A stretch of 64,000 nucleotides of DNA from Actinomyces oricola (GTDB lineage Bacteria; Actinomycetota; Actinomycetes; Actinomycetales; Actinomycetaceae), in assembly GCF_004104015.1 (NCBI RefSeq), contig NZ_RYFV01000012.1:1-64000 (forward strand), read 5' to 3'. Each line of letters opens with the position of its first letter. Position 1 is the stretch's first letter. Of the stretch, positions 33,018 to 41,492 are shown in pieces. The position numbers were made by a program, and so were the translations under genes. The notes under the pieces are model-generated. The model did not search any database, was not told the DNA's origin, and saw only the letters and a program-made list of their open reading frames with translations.

Positions 33018-35177
33018 ATGACAGAGCAGAGAAACGCTCACGAGCCCGCCGGAGAGCGACTCAAGCACCTCGCCGAAATCCATGGAGTCTCCACTGAATA
33101 CTGGGACTATCATGGCAACCTCGCCGCGCCCTCGCGTGAAACACTCGTCGCCGTCCTCACGGCGCTGGGAGTGGACGCCAGTAGCGACGAGCAGATTGAG
33201 TGTTCCATTACCGAGGCCGACCTCGCCCCCTGGCGCAGGATCCTGCCGCCCACCGTCGTCGCCCGCCAGGGCACGAAGGCCTCCGTCGCCGTCCACGCCC
33301 CCGAGGGCGCGGGCGTGGAGCTGGGGGTCGCACTCGAGGACGGTGGCACCCGCGAATTGACCCGGGTTGAGGACCGCACCTCACCACGTGAGGTCGACGA
33401 CGTCCTCATTGGCCGTGCCACCTTCGCCCTGCCCTTGGACCTGCCCCTGGGCTGGCACACCCTGGTGGCTCGGGTCCGGGTCGAGGGAGAGGAGAATGTG
33501 CGCACGGCAACCGCCAGCCTGGCCGTCACCCCTGACCACCTGGAACTGCCCGCGTCCCTGGGGCGTCGCGGGTGGGGTGTTATGGCACAGCTGTACTCGG
33601 TGCGCTCGCGCGGCTCCTGGGGTGTGGGGGACGCCGATGACCTGGCTGAACTCGCCAGCTTCCTGGGGGACGAGGGGGCCGACTTCCTTCTCATTAACCC
33701 CCTGCACGCCGCCGAGCCCGCCGGCACGATGACGCCATCGCCCTATCTGCCGGTCACCCGCCGTTTTGTCAACCCCATCTACATCCGCCCGGAGAACATT
33801 CTGGAGTCATCCCGCCTGTCCGGGCCGCGCCGCTCCCTGGTGCAGTGGGGTCTGGAGGAGGTTCAAGAGGCCAACCTGAACGCCGAGCCCATTGACCGCG
33901 ACACCGCCTGGAACGCTAAACGAGAAGCCCTTGAGGTCATCTTCGCGGCCGGCCGCTCCCGCGCCCGCCAGCGCGACTTCGAGCGTTTCCGCGCCGAGCA
34001 GGGCGAAGGGCTGGAGCACTTCGCCCTGTGGAGCGCCTTGACCGAGAAATACGGTGAGATGTCGCAGTGGCCCGAGGCCCTGCGCGACTCGCACTCGGCC
34101 CAGGTGGTCAGCGAGACCCATGAGTTGCAGGAGCGCATTGACTTCTTCGCGTGGCTCCAGTGGATTGTTGACGAGCAACTGGAACGGGCCCAGGCCCAGG
34201 CCAAGGCCGCCGGCATGTCTTTGGGCATCATGGATGATCTTGCCGTGGGGGTCCACCCCTATGGCGCCGATGTATGGTCCAACCCCGAGGCCTTTGCCAC
34301 TGGTGCCGAGGTGGGCGCCCCGCCGGACATGTACAACCAGTTGGGGCAGAACTGGTCCCAGCCGCCGTGGAGCCCGCTGCGCCTGGCCGAAACCTCCTAC
34401 GCCCCGCTGCGCGACATGGTCCGCACGGTGCTGCGCCATGCCGGCGCGTTGCGCGTCGACCACGTTATCGGGTTGTTCCGCCTGTGGTGGGTCCCCGAGG
34501 GCATGCGGGCCGACCAGGGCGCCTATGTGCGCTACGACCATGAGGCCATGGTCGGCGTCCTCCTCCTGGAGGCCCACCGGGCCGGGGCGGTCATTATTGG
34601 CGAGGACTTGGGCACAGTCGAGCCCTGGGCCCGTGACTACCTCGCCAGCCGGGGGGTCCTGGGCACCTCGGTGCTCTGGTTCGAGAAGCAGGATGACGGC
34701 TGGCCCCTTGAGCCGGAGGCTTACCGGCACCTGGCCCTGTCCACGGTTAATACCCACGACCTGCCGCCGACTGCCGGCTACTTGGCCGACGAGCACGTTG
34801 AATTGCGCGAGCGCCTGGGTTTGCTCACCGAACCGATTGAGCAGGTGCGGGTCGAGGCCCGTATTGAGCGCGAGCGCATGTTGGCCCGCCTGCGGGAGCA
34901 TGGCCTGCTGCGGAAGGACCCCACTGAGCGCGAGGTCGTTGAGGCCCTGCATCGCTACATTGTGCGCACCCCCTCCGCCCTGGTGGGGGTGGCCCTAGTT
35001 GACGGCGTGGGTGAGCGGCGCTGCCAGAATCAGCCGGGCACCGATCAGGAGTACCCGAACTGGAAGATTCCCCTGGCGGACTCCGCGGGGGAGGTGGTCC
35101 TGGTGGAGGATCTGCCGGACAACGCCCGTCTGAGCAGCCTCCTGGCGGCGGTGCGCTCCGAGCTCCGGCAGTCCTGA
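33018..35177 (+). CDS. malQ: 4-alpha-glucanotransferase (amylomaltase)
   Basis: 719 residues from the ATG at 33018 (upstream CAAGG is weak). A GH77 enzyme that transfers maltodextrin segments. After an N-terminal domain typical of actinobacterial MalQ (about residues 1-175), the barrel begins with GWGVMAQLYSVRSRGSWGVG. Motifs include ALRVDHVIGLFRLWWVPEG with the nucleophile Asp, IIGEDLGTVEPW with the acid/base Glu, and STVNTHDLPPTAGYL with the stabilising Asp. Ends with NQPGTDQEYPNWKIPLA, characteristic of the family. A strong bidirectional terminator follows eight bases after the stop. Confidence 0.95.
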   Translation: MTEQRNAHEPAGERLKHLAEIHGVSTEYWDYHGNLAAPSRETLVAVLTALGVDASSDEQIECSITEADLAPWRRILPPTVVARQGTKASVAVHAPEGAGVELGVALEDGGTRELTRVEDRTSPREVDDVLIGRATFALPLDLPLGWHTLVARVRVEGEENVRTATASLAVTPDHLELPASLGRRGWGVMAQLYSVRSRGSWGVGDADDLAELASFLGDEGADFLLINPLHAAEPAGTMTPSPYLPVTRRFVNPIYIRPENILESSRLSGPRRSLVQWGLEEVQEANLNAEPIDRDTAWNAKREALEVIFAAGRSRARQRDFERFRAEQGEGLEHFALWSALTEKYGEMSQWPEALRDSHSAQVVSETHELQERIDFFAWLQWIVDEQLERAQAQAKAAGMSLGIMDDLAVGVHPYGADVWSNPEAFATGAEVGAPPDMYNQLGQNWSQPPWSPLRLAETSYAPLRDMVRTVLRHAGALRVDHVIGLFRLWWVPEGMRADQGAYVRYDHEAMVGVLLLEAHRAGAVIIGEDLGTVEPWARDYLASRGVLGTSVLWFEKQDDGWPLEPEAYRHLALSTVNTHDLPPTAGYLADEHVELRERLGLLTEPIEQVRVEARIERERMLARLREHGLLRKDPTEREVVEALHRYIVRTPSALVGVALVDGVGERRCQNQPGTDQEYPNWKIPLADSAGEVVLVEDLPDNARLSSLLAAVRSELRQS

Positions 35178-35185
35178 AACGAGGC

Positions 35186-35225
35186 GCGGTGGGGCGGGAT
35201 CGTTTCTTCGATCCCGCCCCACCGC
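35186..35225. terminator. Bidirectional terminator between malQ and the PTS EIIA gene
   Basis: A perfect 17-bp stem, GCGGTGGGGCGGGATCG and its complement, with loop TTTCTT. It sits eight bases after the malQ stop and 55 bases beyond the stop of the convergent EIIA gene, so it can serve both. Confidence 0.85.
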
Positions 35226-35280
35226 GGCGCTTGTCCGGACGGATGGTGTGATGGTGCCTCGACGGGGTGGTCGGGGCGCC

Positions 35281-35745
35281 TCAGGACCAGGTCATGACCA
35301 CCTCTCCGTTCTCCACGACCCTTCCGCCGGCCGTTGGACTCAGGGCTGAGGCCTCGGCCTGGAGGGCGATAATGGGCACGATCGGGTTCAGCCCGCCGGC
35401 CTCGATACTCGCCGGGCTCCAGGTGACTATCGGATCACCGGCGTGCACTTCCTGGTCGGGGGTCGCATGCAGGGAGAACCCTTTTCCGGCGAGGGTGACG
35501 GTGTCCAGCCCCAGGTGCACCAAGACGCAGCGGGCGTCATCAGCAGCAACGACAAAAGCGTGCGGGTGCAGCTTGGCGATCCGGCCATCGACCGGGGCGG
35601 TGACCGTGACCTCCTGGTGGTTGTCATCGCGCGTAGGGTCAATGGCCAGGCCGGGTCCCACAAGCATGCCGGCGAAGACCGGATCGGGGACCTCGGTGAG
35701 AGGCACGATCCGGCCGGCCAGTGGTGCCCGGACGGGGATGCTCAT
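35281..35745 (-). CDS. PTS EIIA component, glucose (Crr) type
   Basis: 154 residues. Begins MSIPVRAPLAGRIVPLTEV, the usual EIIA-Glc start. The phospho-histidine lies in VLVHLGLDTVTLAGKGF, with the supporting His in LHPHAFVVA. It passes phosphate from HPr to the EIIB encoded just upstream, whose stop it overlaps as ATGA. With that EIIB and the EIIC at 37149 it completes a three-part permease that in E. coli NagE is a single polypeptide. Confidence 0.93.
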   Translation of the reverse strand: MSIPVRAPLAGRIVPLTEVPDPVFAGMLVGPGLAIDPTRDDNHQEVTVTAPVDGRIAKLHPHAFVVAADDARCVLVHLGLDTVTLAGKGFSLHATPDQEVHAGDPIVTWSPASIEAGGLNPIVPIIALQAEASALSPTAGGRVVENGEVVMTWS

Positions 35746-35972
35746 CGAAGGTCCTCGATATCCTCCGCAACGGTGTCGGCATTGGGGCCGACAACAACCT
35801 GGACGATGTTCCCGACCGTGACCACCCCGTGGGCCCCCGCGGACCGCAGGGCCGCCCCGTCGACGGCGTCGGCGTCCTCCAGCTCGCAGCGTAAGCGCGT
35901 AATGCAGGGCTCGATCTCGACAATGTTGTCAAAGCCGCCGAGGGCGTCGACGATTCTCTGGGCTTGGGACAT
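35742..35972 (-). CDS. PTS EIIB component, GlcNAc type
   Basis: 76 residues from the ATG at 35972 with AGGAGAG upstream. A stand-alone EIIB domain with phosphocysteine in EIEPCITRLRCEL at residue 24; a second cysteine follows four residues later. A dre-like operator lies 92 bases upstream at 36064-36079. It forms an operon with the EIIA gene and is under the same likely regulator as the EIIC gene. Confidence 0.93.
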   Translation of the reverse strand: MSQAQRIVDALGGFDNIVEIEPCITRLRCELEDADAVDGAALRSAGAHGVVTVGNIVQVVVGPNADTVAEDIEDLR

Positions 35973-36063
35973 GGGTGCTCTCCTGGGTTGTGCCGGCGTC
36001 AACCGGCCCTGGCTGGGGTACGGCAGGGATGCGGTACTCGGGCGGCAATGCCCCAGACCGACG

Positions 36064-36079
36064 AGTGGTCCATACCAGT
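36064..36079. promoter_or_regulatory. dre-like operator (DasR/NagR) upstream of EIIB-EIIA
   Basis: AGTGGTCCATACCAGT matches the 16-bp DasR-responsive element A(C/G)TGGTCTAGACCA(C/G)T at 14 positions and is nearly palindromic. It sits 92 bases upstream of the EIIB start, between that gene and the GntR gene stop. Confidence 0.75.
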
Positions 36080-36135
36080 AGTCATCCTGGCAGACCTGAG
36101 CGCCGCTGTCCAGCCGGTCTGCCGTGGCGTCGTCC

Positions 36136-36951
36136 TCAAGGGGCGGAAGACTCGCGGGGGCGTTTGCGGCGCGGCGCCCCCTTGCGTGTTGACGGCGGCC
36201 GGGGGGCGGCCACCGGCACCCACAGAGTGTAGCGGTCGGCGCGGTAAACCGAACGCGAGTAGTCCACCGCTTGGTGGCCGTGGAAGGTACGGCGGGTGAT
36301 GTCCAAGGTCGGCGCGCCCGGCTGCACCGAGAGGATGGTGGCCTCCTCTGGGGTGGCGGCATGGCCGGCGATGACGTCCTCGCCCCATTCGGGGGTCAGC
36401 CCGGCCTCCGTGAGCCGCTCATAGACTGAAAAGCCCAGGCCGTCGTCGAGCAGTCCCGGCAGGAGCGCCTCCGGGACCCAGTTCTCCTCAATGGACATGG
36501 GCGTCGAGTCCGCGGTGAGCAGGCGGCGCAGGTGGTAGACCCTGGCCCCGGTCTCGATTTCCAAGGCGGTGGCGGCATTGGGCGGGGCGGCGATGGTCTC
36601 CGCCAGGAGGAAGACTGCGCCCGGCTCCATTCCGCGCCGGCGCATCTCCTGGGTGAAGGAGGTCAGCCGCAGCTGCAGGTCGAGTTTGGGGGGCGCCACG
36701 AAGGTGCCCCGGCCCTGTTGGCGCTCCAGGATCCCGTCAACGACCAGGGTGTCAATGGCCTGGCGCACGGTCATGCGGGAGACGCCGAAGGTCTGGCACA
36801 GTTCGCGCTCGGAGGGCACCGGGGCGCCGGCCTCCAGTCCGCCCTCGATCAGGGACAGGAGGTGGTCTCGTACCACCATGTACTTTGCCGGTGGTCTCAA
36901 GGCTGGCATCGTTGTCCCCGGTCTGGGAGTGCTGGAGGCGGACGCATCCAT
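36136..36951 (-). CDS. GntR/HutC-family regulator, DasR/NagR-like
   Basis: 271 residues from the ATG at 36951 (an ATG at 36909 is possible). The winged HTH reads PVPSERELCQTFGVSRMTVR and AIDTLVVDGILERQQGRGTF within residues 20-90. The C-terminal UTRA ligand domain has LTSFTQEMRRRGMEPG, IEENWVPEALLPGLLD and the terminal ADRYTLWVPV. This is the arrangement of DasR/NagR, which bind phosphorylated amino sugars. Two dre-like operators, one before the EIIB-EIIA unit and one between this gene and the EIIC gene, support that role and suggest autoregulation. Confidence 0.88.
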   Translation of the reverse strand: MDASASSTPRPGTTMPALRPPAKYMVVRDHLLSLIEGGLEAGAPVPSERELCQTFGVSRMTVRQAIDTLVVDGILERQQGRGTFVAPPKLDLQLRLTSFTQEMRRRGMEPGAVFLLAETIAAPPNAATALEIETGARVYHLRRLLTADSTPMSIEENWVPEALLPGLLDDGLGFSVYERLTEAGLTPEWGEDVIAGHAATPEEATILSVQPGAPTLDITRRTFHGHQAVDYSRSVYRADRYTLWVPVAAPRPPSTRKGAPRRKRPRESSAP

Positions 36952-37041
36952 TGTGCCTTGGGGGGAGGCGGATTCGCACGCCGAGTCGGGGGCGGAGGGC
37001 GAGCACTTGACATCTGATATCCGATCCGTTTCGCTAGTACC

Positions 37042-37057
37042 ACTGGTCCAGACGAGT
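37042..37057. promoter_or_regulatory. dre-like operator (DasR/NagR) upstream of EIIC
   Basis: ACTGGTCCAGACGAGT matches the DasR-responsive element consensus at 13 of 16 positions. It lies 92 bases before the EIIC start and also upstream of the divergent regulator gene. Confidence 0.72.
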
Positions 37058-37148
37058 TCGACGTCGAGCCGTCATGACAGGCCGCCCCTTCAGCGGTTTC
37101 CCATCACTGCGGCTGGCAGGCCGCACCTCCCTCACTTTGGAGTACATC

Positions 37149-38510
37149 GTGTCTGACAAGAAGAGGTCAGGCGGCGCATTCGCAGCCGCACAACGACTCG
37201 GGCGCTCGCTCATGCTGCCGATCGCCACCCTCCCGGCCGCGGGCCTCCTCCTGCGCCTGGGCCAAGGGGACATGCTCGGCTCCGACGGCGCCGGCGGCGG
37301 CCTATCCTCGCATTTGCCATGGATGCAGCCGGTGGCCGACGTCTTCGCCGCCGCGGGCGGAGCCGTGTTCGACAACCTTCCACTCATATTCGCCGTCGGC
37401 GTGGCCGTGGGCTTCGCCAAGAAGGCAGACGGCTCCACCGGGGTGGCCGGGCTCTTCGGCTACCTCGTGTTCAAGGGCGTCCTGGATGTTCTGGCCCCCT
37501 ACTGGGGGGCCGGCGGCGATGGCGCCGACAAGCCCGACACCATTAATTACGGGGTCCTGGGCGGCATCATTATTGGTATTGTGGCGGCCCTGCTCTGGCA
37601 GCGGTTCTACCGCACCAAGCTGCCGGACTGGCTGGCCTTCTTCGGCGGCCGGCGCTTCGTCCCAATTATCACCTCCCTGTGGGCGGTGGGTATTGCCGTC
37701 GTCCTGGGTGCCGTCTACCCGGCCTTTAACTGGCTCATTAACGACAAGCTCGGCGGCTGGCTCATGCACGCCGGCACGGAGGGCGGCCCGGCCGGAGCTA
37801 TTGCGGCGTTCGTCTTCGGCACCGTCAACCGGCTGCTCATCCCCTTCGGCCTGCACCACCTGCTTAACTCCATCCCCTGGTTCCAGCTCGGTGAGTGCAC
37901 GACGGCCGCCGGCGAGACCGCTCATGGCGACCTGACCTGTTTCTTCTCCGGCGTGGACGGCACCAATGCCTGGACCGGCGGCTTTATGACCGGATTCTTC
38001 CCCATTATGATGTTCGCCCTGCCCGGTGCCGCCCTGGCCATCTGGCACTCGGCCCTGCCCCGGCGCCGCAAGGCCACGGGGGCGCTCATGATCTCCGTGG
38101 CCCTGACGGCCTTCCTCACCGGCATTACCGAGCCCCTGGAGTACGCTTTCGCCTACGTGGCCTTCCCGCTCTACGCCATCCACGCGGTGCTCACCGGTTC
38201 CGCCCTCGCGGTTGTCAACCTCCTGGGTATTAAGGACGGCTTCGCCTTCTCCGCCGGGGCCATTGACTACGTGCTGAACTTCGGTAAGTCCGCCGACCTG
38301 TCCGGTGGCGCGATCCAGGGCCCGATCTTGTTGGTGGTTATCGGCCTGGTTTACGGGGCCATCTACTATTTCCTCTTCCGTTTCCTCATTGCCAGGTTCG
38401 GCTTTAAGACCCCTGGTCGTGAGGAGGACGACGCCGACGCCTTCGCCGCTGCGCAGGAACAGGCGGCCCAGTCCACCGGCAAGAACGCCGAGGCGGCCCG
38501 CAAGCGCTGA
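37149..38510 (+). CDS. PTS EIIC component, N-acetylglucosamine/glucose family
   Basis: 453 residues from the GTG at 37149, with GGAG six bases upstream. Membrane sugar channel of the Glc family: about ten helices, beginning AQRLGRSLMLPIATLPAAGL. Family motifs seen: FAVGVAVGFAKKADGSTGVAGL, LIPFGLHHLLNSIPWFQLGE, FPIMMFALPGAALAIW and TGITEPLEYAFAYVAFPLY, the last holding the conserved ITEP(L/I)E sugar-site motif. The dre-like operators and DasR-like regulator argue for GlcNAc as substrate. EIIA and EIIB are on separate polypeptides encoded nearby on the opposite strand. Confidence 0.93.
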   Translation: MSDKKRSGGAFAAAQRLGRSLMLPIATLPAAGLLLRLGQGDMLGSDGAGGGLSSHLPWMQPVADVFAAAGGAVFDNLPLIFAVGVAVGFAKKADGSTGVAGLFGYLVFKGVLDVLAPYWGAGGDGADKPDTINYGVLGGIIIGIVAALLWQRFYRTKLPDWLAFFGGRRFVPIITSLWAVGIAVVLGAVYPAFNWLINDKLGGWLMHAGTEGGPAGAIAAFVFGTVNRLLIPFGLHHLLNSIPWFQLGECTTAAGETAHGDLTCFFSGVDGTNAWTGGFMTGFFPIMMFALPGAALAIWHSALPRRRKATGALMISVALTAFLTGITEPLEYAFAYVAFPLYAIHAVLTGSALAVVNLLGIKDGFAFSAGAIDYVLNFGKSADLSGGAIQGPILLVVIGLVYGAIYYFLFRFLIARFGFKTPGREEDDADAFAAAQEQAAQSTGKNAEAARKR

Positions 38511-38610
38511 GCGGCCCCTCCGCCCCGGCCAACCCACCGGCTGCCCCAAATGGGGCGGGGCGAGTGCAGCCGGGGCCGCGAGGGCCGTTGCTCCAGTGCG
38601 CCAAGCCCGG

Positions 38611-38644
38611 GTGTGGGGTGACAACCATGGTTGTCACCCCACAC
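38611..38644. terminator. Perfect 34-bp palindrome, bidirectional terminator
   Basis: Half-sites of 17 bases (GTGTGGGGTGACAACCA and its complement) meet without spacer, so the RNA would fold with a minimal loop in either direction. It lies between the convergent EIIC and pepN genes, about 100 bases past the EIIC stop and 29 bases beyond the pepN stop. Confidence 0.8.
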
Positions 38645-38672
38645 TGTCAGCGGCAAGGAACGGCCCCGAGGC

Positions 38673-41264
38673 TCAGCGCCCCCGGGCTGCGGTCTCCGCC
38701 GCCTGCGCCCCAGTCACCCTCAAGGTGTCGTCAAGGTTCTCACGCACAATCCGGCGCAGCGCCGCCGGGGAGTGCTCATGGGACGCCAGCCAGCTCTCCA
38801 AGGCCGCCGCCGGGTCGGCCCCGGCCAGGCCCACGGTCGCGCAGGACCACAGGCGGCTGAGTAGGTTCTCCGCCATGTGGAAGGTGCGTGAGGCCCAAAT
38901 GCCCTCGGCCTCCTTGACATACTCGTCGATGAAGGGCACCAGCAACTCGGGGTTGCGCTCCACCGAGGTGAAGCCCCGTAGCACGCGCACCTGCGTCTCA
39001 TTGGGCATGGCCTTATCCTCGACCAGCGCCCGCCAGGTGGCGGCCTTCGCCTCCGGTGTCGGTACGGCGGCCCGGGCCTCAGCGGCGCGCTCGCGGCCGG
39101 TGGCGGTCATGTCCCGGGCCTCTTCAGCGGCGATCCGCTGCTCGCCGTAGCGACCGGCAGCCACCAGGCCGGTCAGCAGCTCCCAGCGCAGATCCTGGTC
39201 CACCACGAGGCCCGCGAGTTCCCGGCCGCCCTCCAGGAGGGCGGCAACGGCATCGAGTTGCTCGGCCGTCACGGCGTGGGCGGCCACCGCGCGCACCAAC
39301 TGGAGCTGCTTGTCGCTGCCGGCCTCGGCTTGGCGGGCCAGATCCCACAGGGCCCCGACGGTGGGCGGGGCTGCGATGGCGCGCTCCGCAGGGGGCAGGT
39401 ACAGGCCCAGGCAGGTGGCGATACGGGCCAGCAGCCCCTGGAGCACTGAGGAGTGCGTTTCCACGGTCAGGGCGGCCAGCGCCCCTCGAAGGTAGTGGGA
39501 GGCGGCGAGTTCGCCGTCGCGCACCATGTCCCAGGCGCTGGCCATGACTACTGAGCGCGGCAGGGACTCGGTGAAGGCGCCCACATGCGCAAGGCCCGCC
39601 TCCAAGGAGGCCTCGTCTAGGCGCACCTTGGCGTAGGTAAGGTCTTCGTCGTTGAGCAGAAGGACGTCGGCGCGCCGCGTGCCCACCAGCTCGGGCACGT
39701 CGGTGCGCTCGCCGTCAACATCGAGCTCAATGCGGCCGGTGCGCTCCAGGCGCTCACCGTCCGGGCTCAGCGAATAGGAGCCGAGCACCACCCTATGGGG
39801 GCGCAGGGAGGCAGGGGAGGAGCCGGGGATCTCCTGGAGGATCGCCGCAGAGGTAATGACGCCCTCGGAGTCCACGGCGACCTCGGTGCGCAAGGTAGTG
39901 ACCCCGGCCTCCTGGAGCCACAGGCGCGTCCATGACGACAGGTCCCGTCCTGAGACCGCCTCCAGCTCGCGCAGCAGGTCGGCCAGCTCGGCGTTGCCGT
40001 AGGCGTGGGCGGCCAGGTAGTTCTTGATTCCGGCGAAGAACTGGTCCCGGCCCACATAGCTCACCAGGGCCGCCAGCACGGAGGCGCCCTTGGCGTAGGT
40101 AATGCCGTCGAAGTTGACCTCGACATCGTGCAGGTCATTGATCTCGGCCGCAACGGGGTGGGTCGAGGAGAGCTGATCCTGATTGTAGGCCCAGCCCTTC
40201 TCAATGGTCTGGAAAGTGGTCCAGGCGTCGGTGAAGCGCGTGGTCTCCGCGGTGGCCAGGGTGGAGGTGTACTCGGCGAAGGACTCATTGAGCCACAGAT
40301 CATTCCACCACTTCATGGTCACCATGTCCCCGAACCACATGTGGGCCAGCTCGTGGAGGATGGTTATCGCCCGCCGCTCCACCCGGGCCCGGATGGGGCG
40401 GGAGCGGAAGATGTAGTCGTCGCGATGGGTGACGCACCCGGCGTTCTCCATGGCCCCGGCGTTGAACTCGGGAACGAAGACCTGGTCGTACTTGGTGAAG
40501 GCGTAGGGGGTGCCGAAGAGCTCCTCATAGTAGGCGAAGCCCTTCTTGGTGATCTCCAGGATCTCTTCGGAATCCATGTGCTCAACCAGGGAGGCGCGGC
40601 AGTAGACGCCCAGGGGCACAACGCGCCCGTCGGCGGCCCGGTACTCGTCGGCGGCGCCCGCATAAGGGCCGGCCACGATCGCCGTAATGTAGGAGCTCAT
40701 GCGCTCGGTGGGTGCGAAGGCGAAACGGTTGGCGTCCTGGCCCTCGGCTCCGGTGACGGCCACTGGTTCAGGGGTGGGGGAGTTGGAGAAGACCGTCCAC
40801 CCGGCCGGGACGATGACTGTGAAGGTGAAGGTGGCCTTGAGATCGGGCTGCTCGAAGACCGTGAAGACCCGGCGGGAGTCGGGGACCTCGAACTGGGAGT
40901 AGAGGTAGGTGGCGCCGTCAACCGGATCGGTGAAGCGGTGCAGGCCCTCGCCGGTGTGCATGTAGGCGCAGTCCGCCACCACCGTCAACTCATTGACCTC
41001 CGCCAGTCCCTCCAGGGTGATGCGGGAGTCGGCGTAGACCCCGGCCGGATCCAGGGCACGGCCGTTGAGGGTGATTTCGTGGACGGCGGGGGCCACCAAA
41101 TCAATGAACGTGGTGGCGCCGGGGCGGGCGCCGAAACGGACCGTGGTGGTGGAGCTGAAGTGTTTTTCGCCGCGCGTCAGGTCCAAGACGACGTCGTAGG
41201 ACTCCGTGCGGATAATCGCGGCGCGCTCGGCCGCCTCAATGCGGGTCAAGTTCTGCCCGGGCAT
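38673..41264 (-). CDS. pepN: Aminopeptidase N (M1 family)
   Basis: 863 residues from the ATG at 41264, with CAGGAG five bases upstream. Zinc aminopeptidase acting on N-termini of peptides. The exopeptidase motif GAMENAG lies near residue 268, and the zinc site HELAHMWFGDMVTMKWWNDL near residue 302 is followed by NESFAEY with the third ligand. The C-terminal ERAP1-like helical domain ends at LRVTGAQAAE. Length matches actinobacterial and streptomycete PepN. Confidence 0.96.
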   Translation of the reverse strand: MPGQNLTRIEAAERAAIIRTESYDVVLDLTRGEKHFSSTTTVRFGARPGATTFIDLVAPAVHEITLNGRALDPAGVYADSRITLEGLAEVNELTVVADCAYMHTGEGLHRFTDPVDGATYLYSQFEVPDSRRVFTVFEQPDLKATFTFTVIVPAGWTVFSNSPTPEPVAVTGAEGQDANRFAFAPTERMSSYITAIVAGPYAGAADEYRAADGRVVPLGVYCRASLVEHMDSEEILEITKKGFAYYEELFGTPYAFTKYDQVFVPEFNAGAMENAGCVTHRDDYIFRSRPIRARVERRAITILHELAHMWFGDMVTMKWWNDLWLNESFAEYTSTLATAETTRFTDAWTTFQTIEKGWAYNQDQLSSTHPVAAEINDLHDVEVNFDGITYAKGASVLAALVSYVGRDQFFAGIKNYLAAHAYGNAELADLLRELEAVSGRDLSSWTRLWLQEAGVTTLRTEVAVDSEGVITSAAILQEIPGSSPASLRPHRVVLGSYSLSPDGERLERTGRIELDVDGERTDVPELVGTRRADVLLLNDEDLTYAKVRLDEASLEAGLAHVGAFTESLPRSVVMASAWDMVRDGELAASHYLRGALAALTVETHSSVLQGLLARIATCLGLYLPPAERAIAAPPTVGALWDLARQAEAGSDKQLQLVRAVAAHAVTAEQLDAVAALLEGGRELAGLVVDQDLRWELLTGLVAAGRYGEQRIAAEEARDMTATGRERAAEARAAVPTPEAKAATWRALVEDKAMPNETQVRVLRGFTSVERNPELLVPFIDEYVKEAEGIWASRTFHMAENLLSRLWSCATVGLAGADPAAALESWLASHEHSPAALRRIVRENLDDTLRVTGAQAAETAARGR

Positions 41265-41492
41265 GAAGACTCCTGTTCTGTATGGGAACGGTTTGACGGC
41301 GCATGGGCTTGTGGCCTGCGCCCTCCCGGAGAGCCTCCGGGCCTGGGGCCGATTGTTGCACTGGTACGGACGGCCCTGAAACGGGCGGGGCCGGCACAAC
41401 CGTGTCAAGCCGGGGGCGTCGCCGTCGGCGGCCCTGGGCCGGCGCCGCCGGCAGAGATCGGCTGCGGCCGGCGGCCCGGCTCGCCCGGGAGC

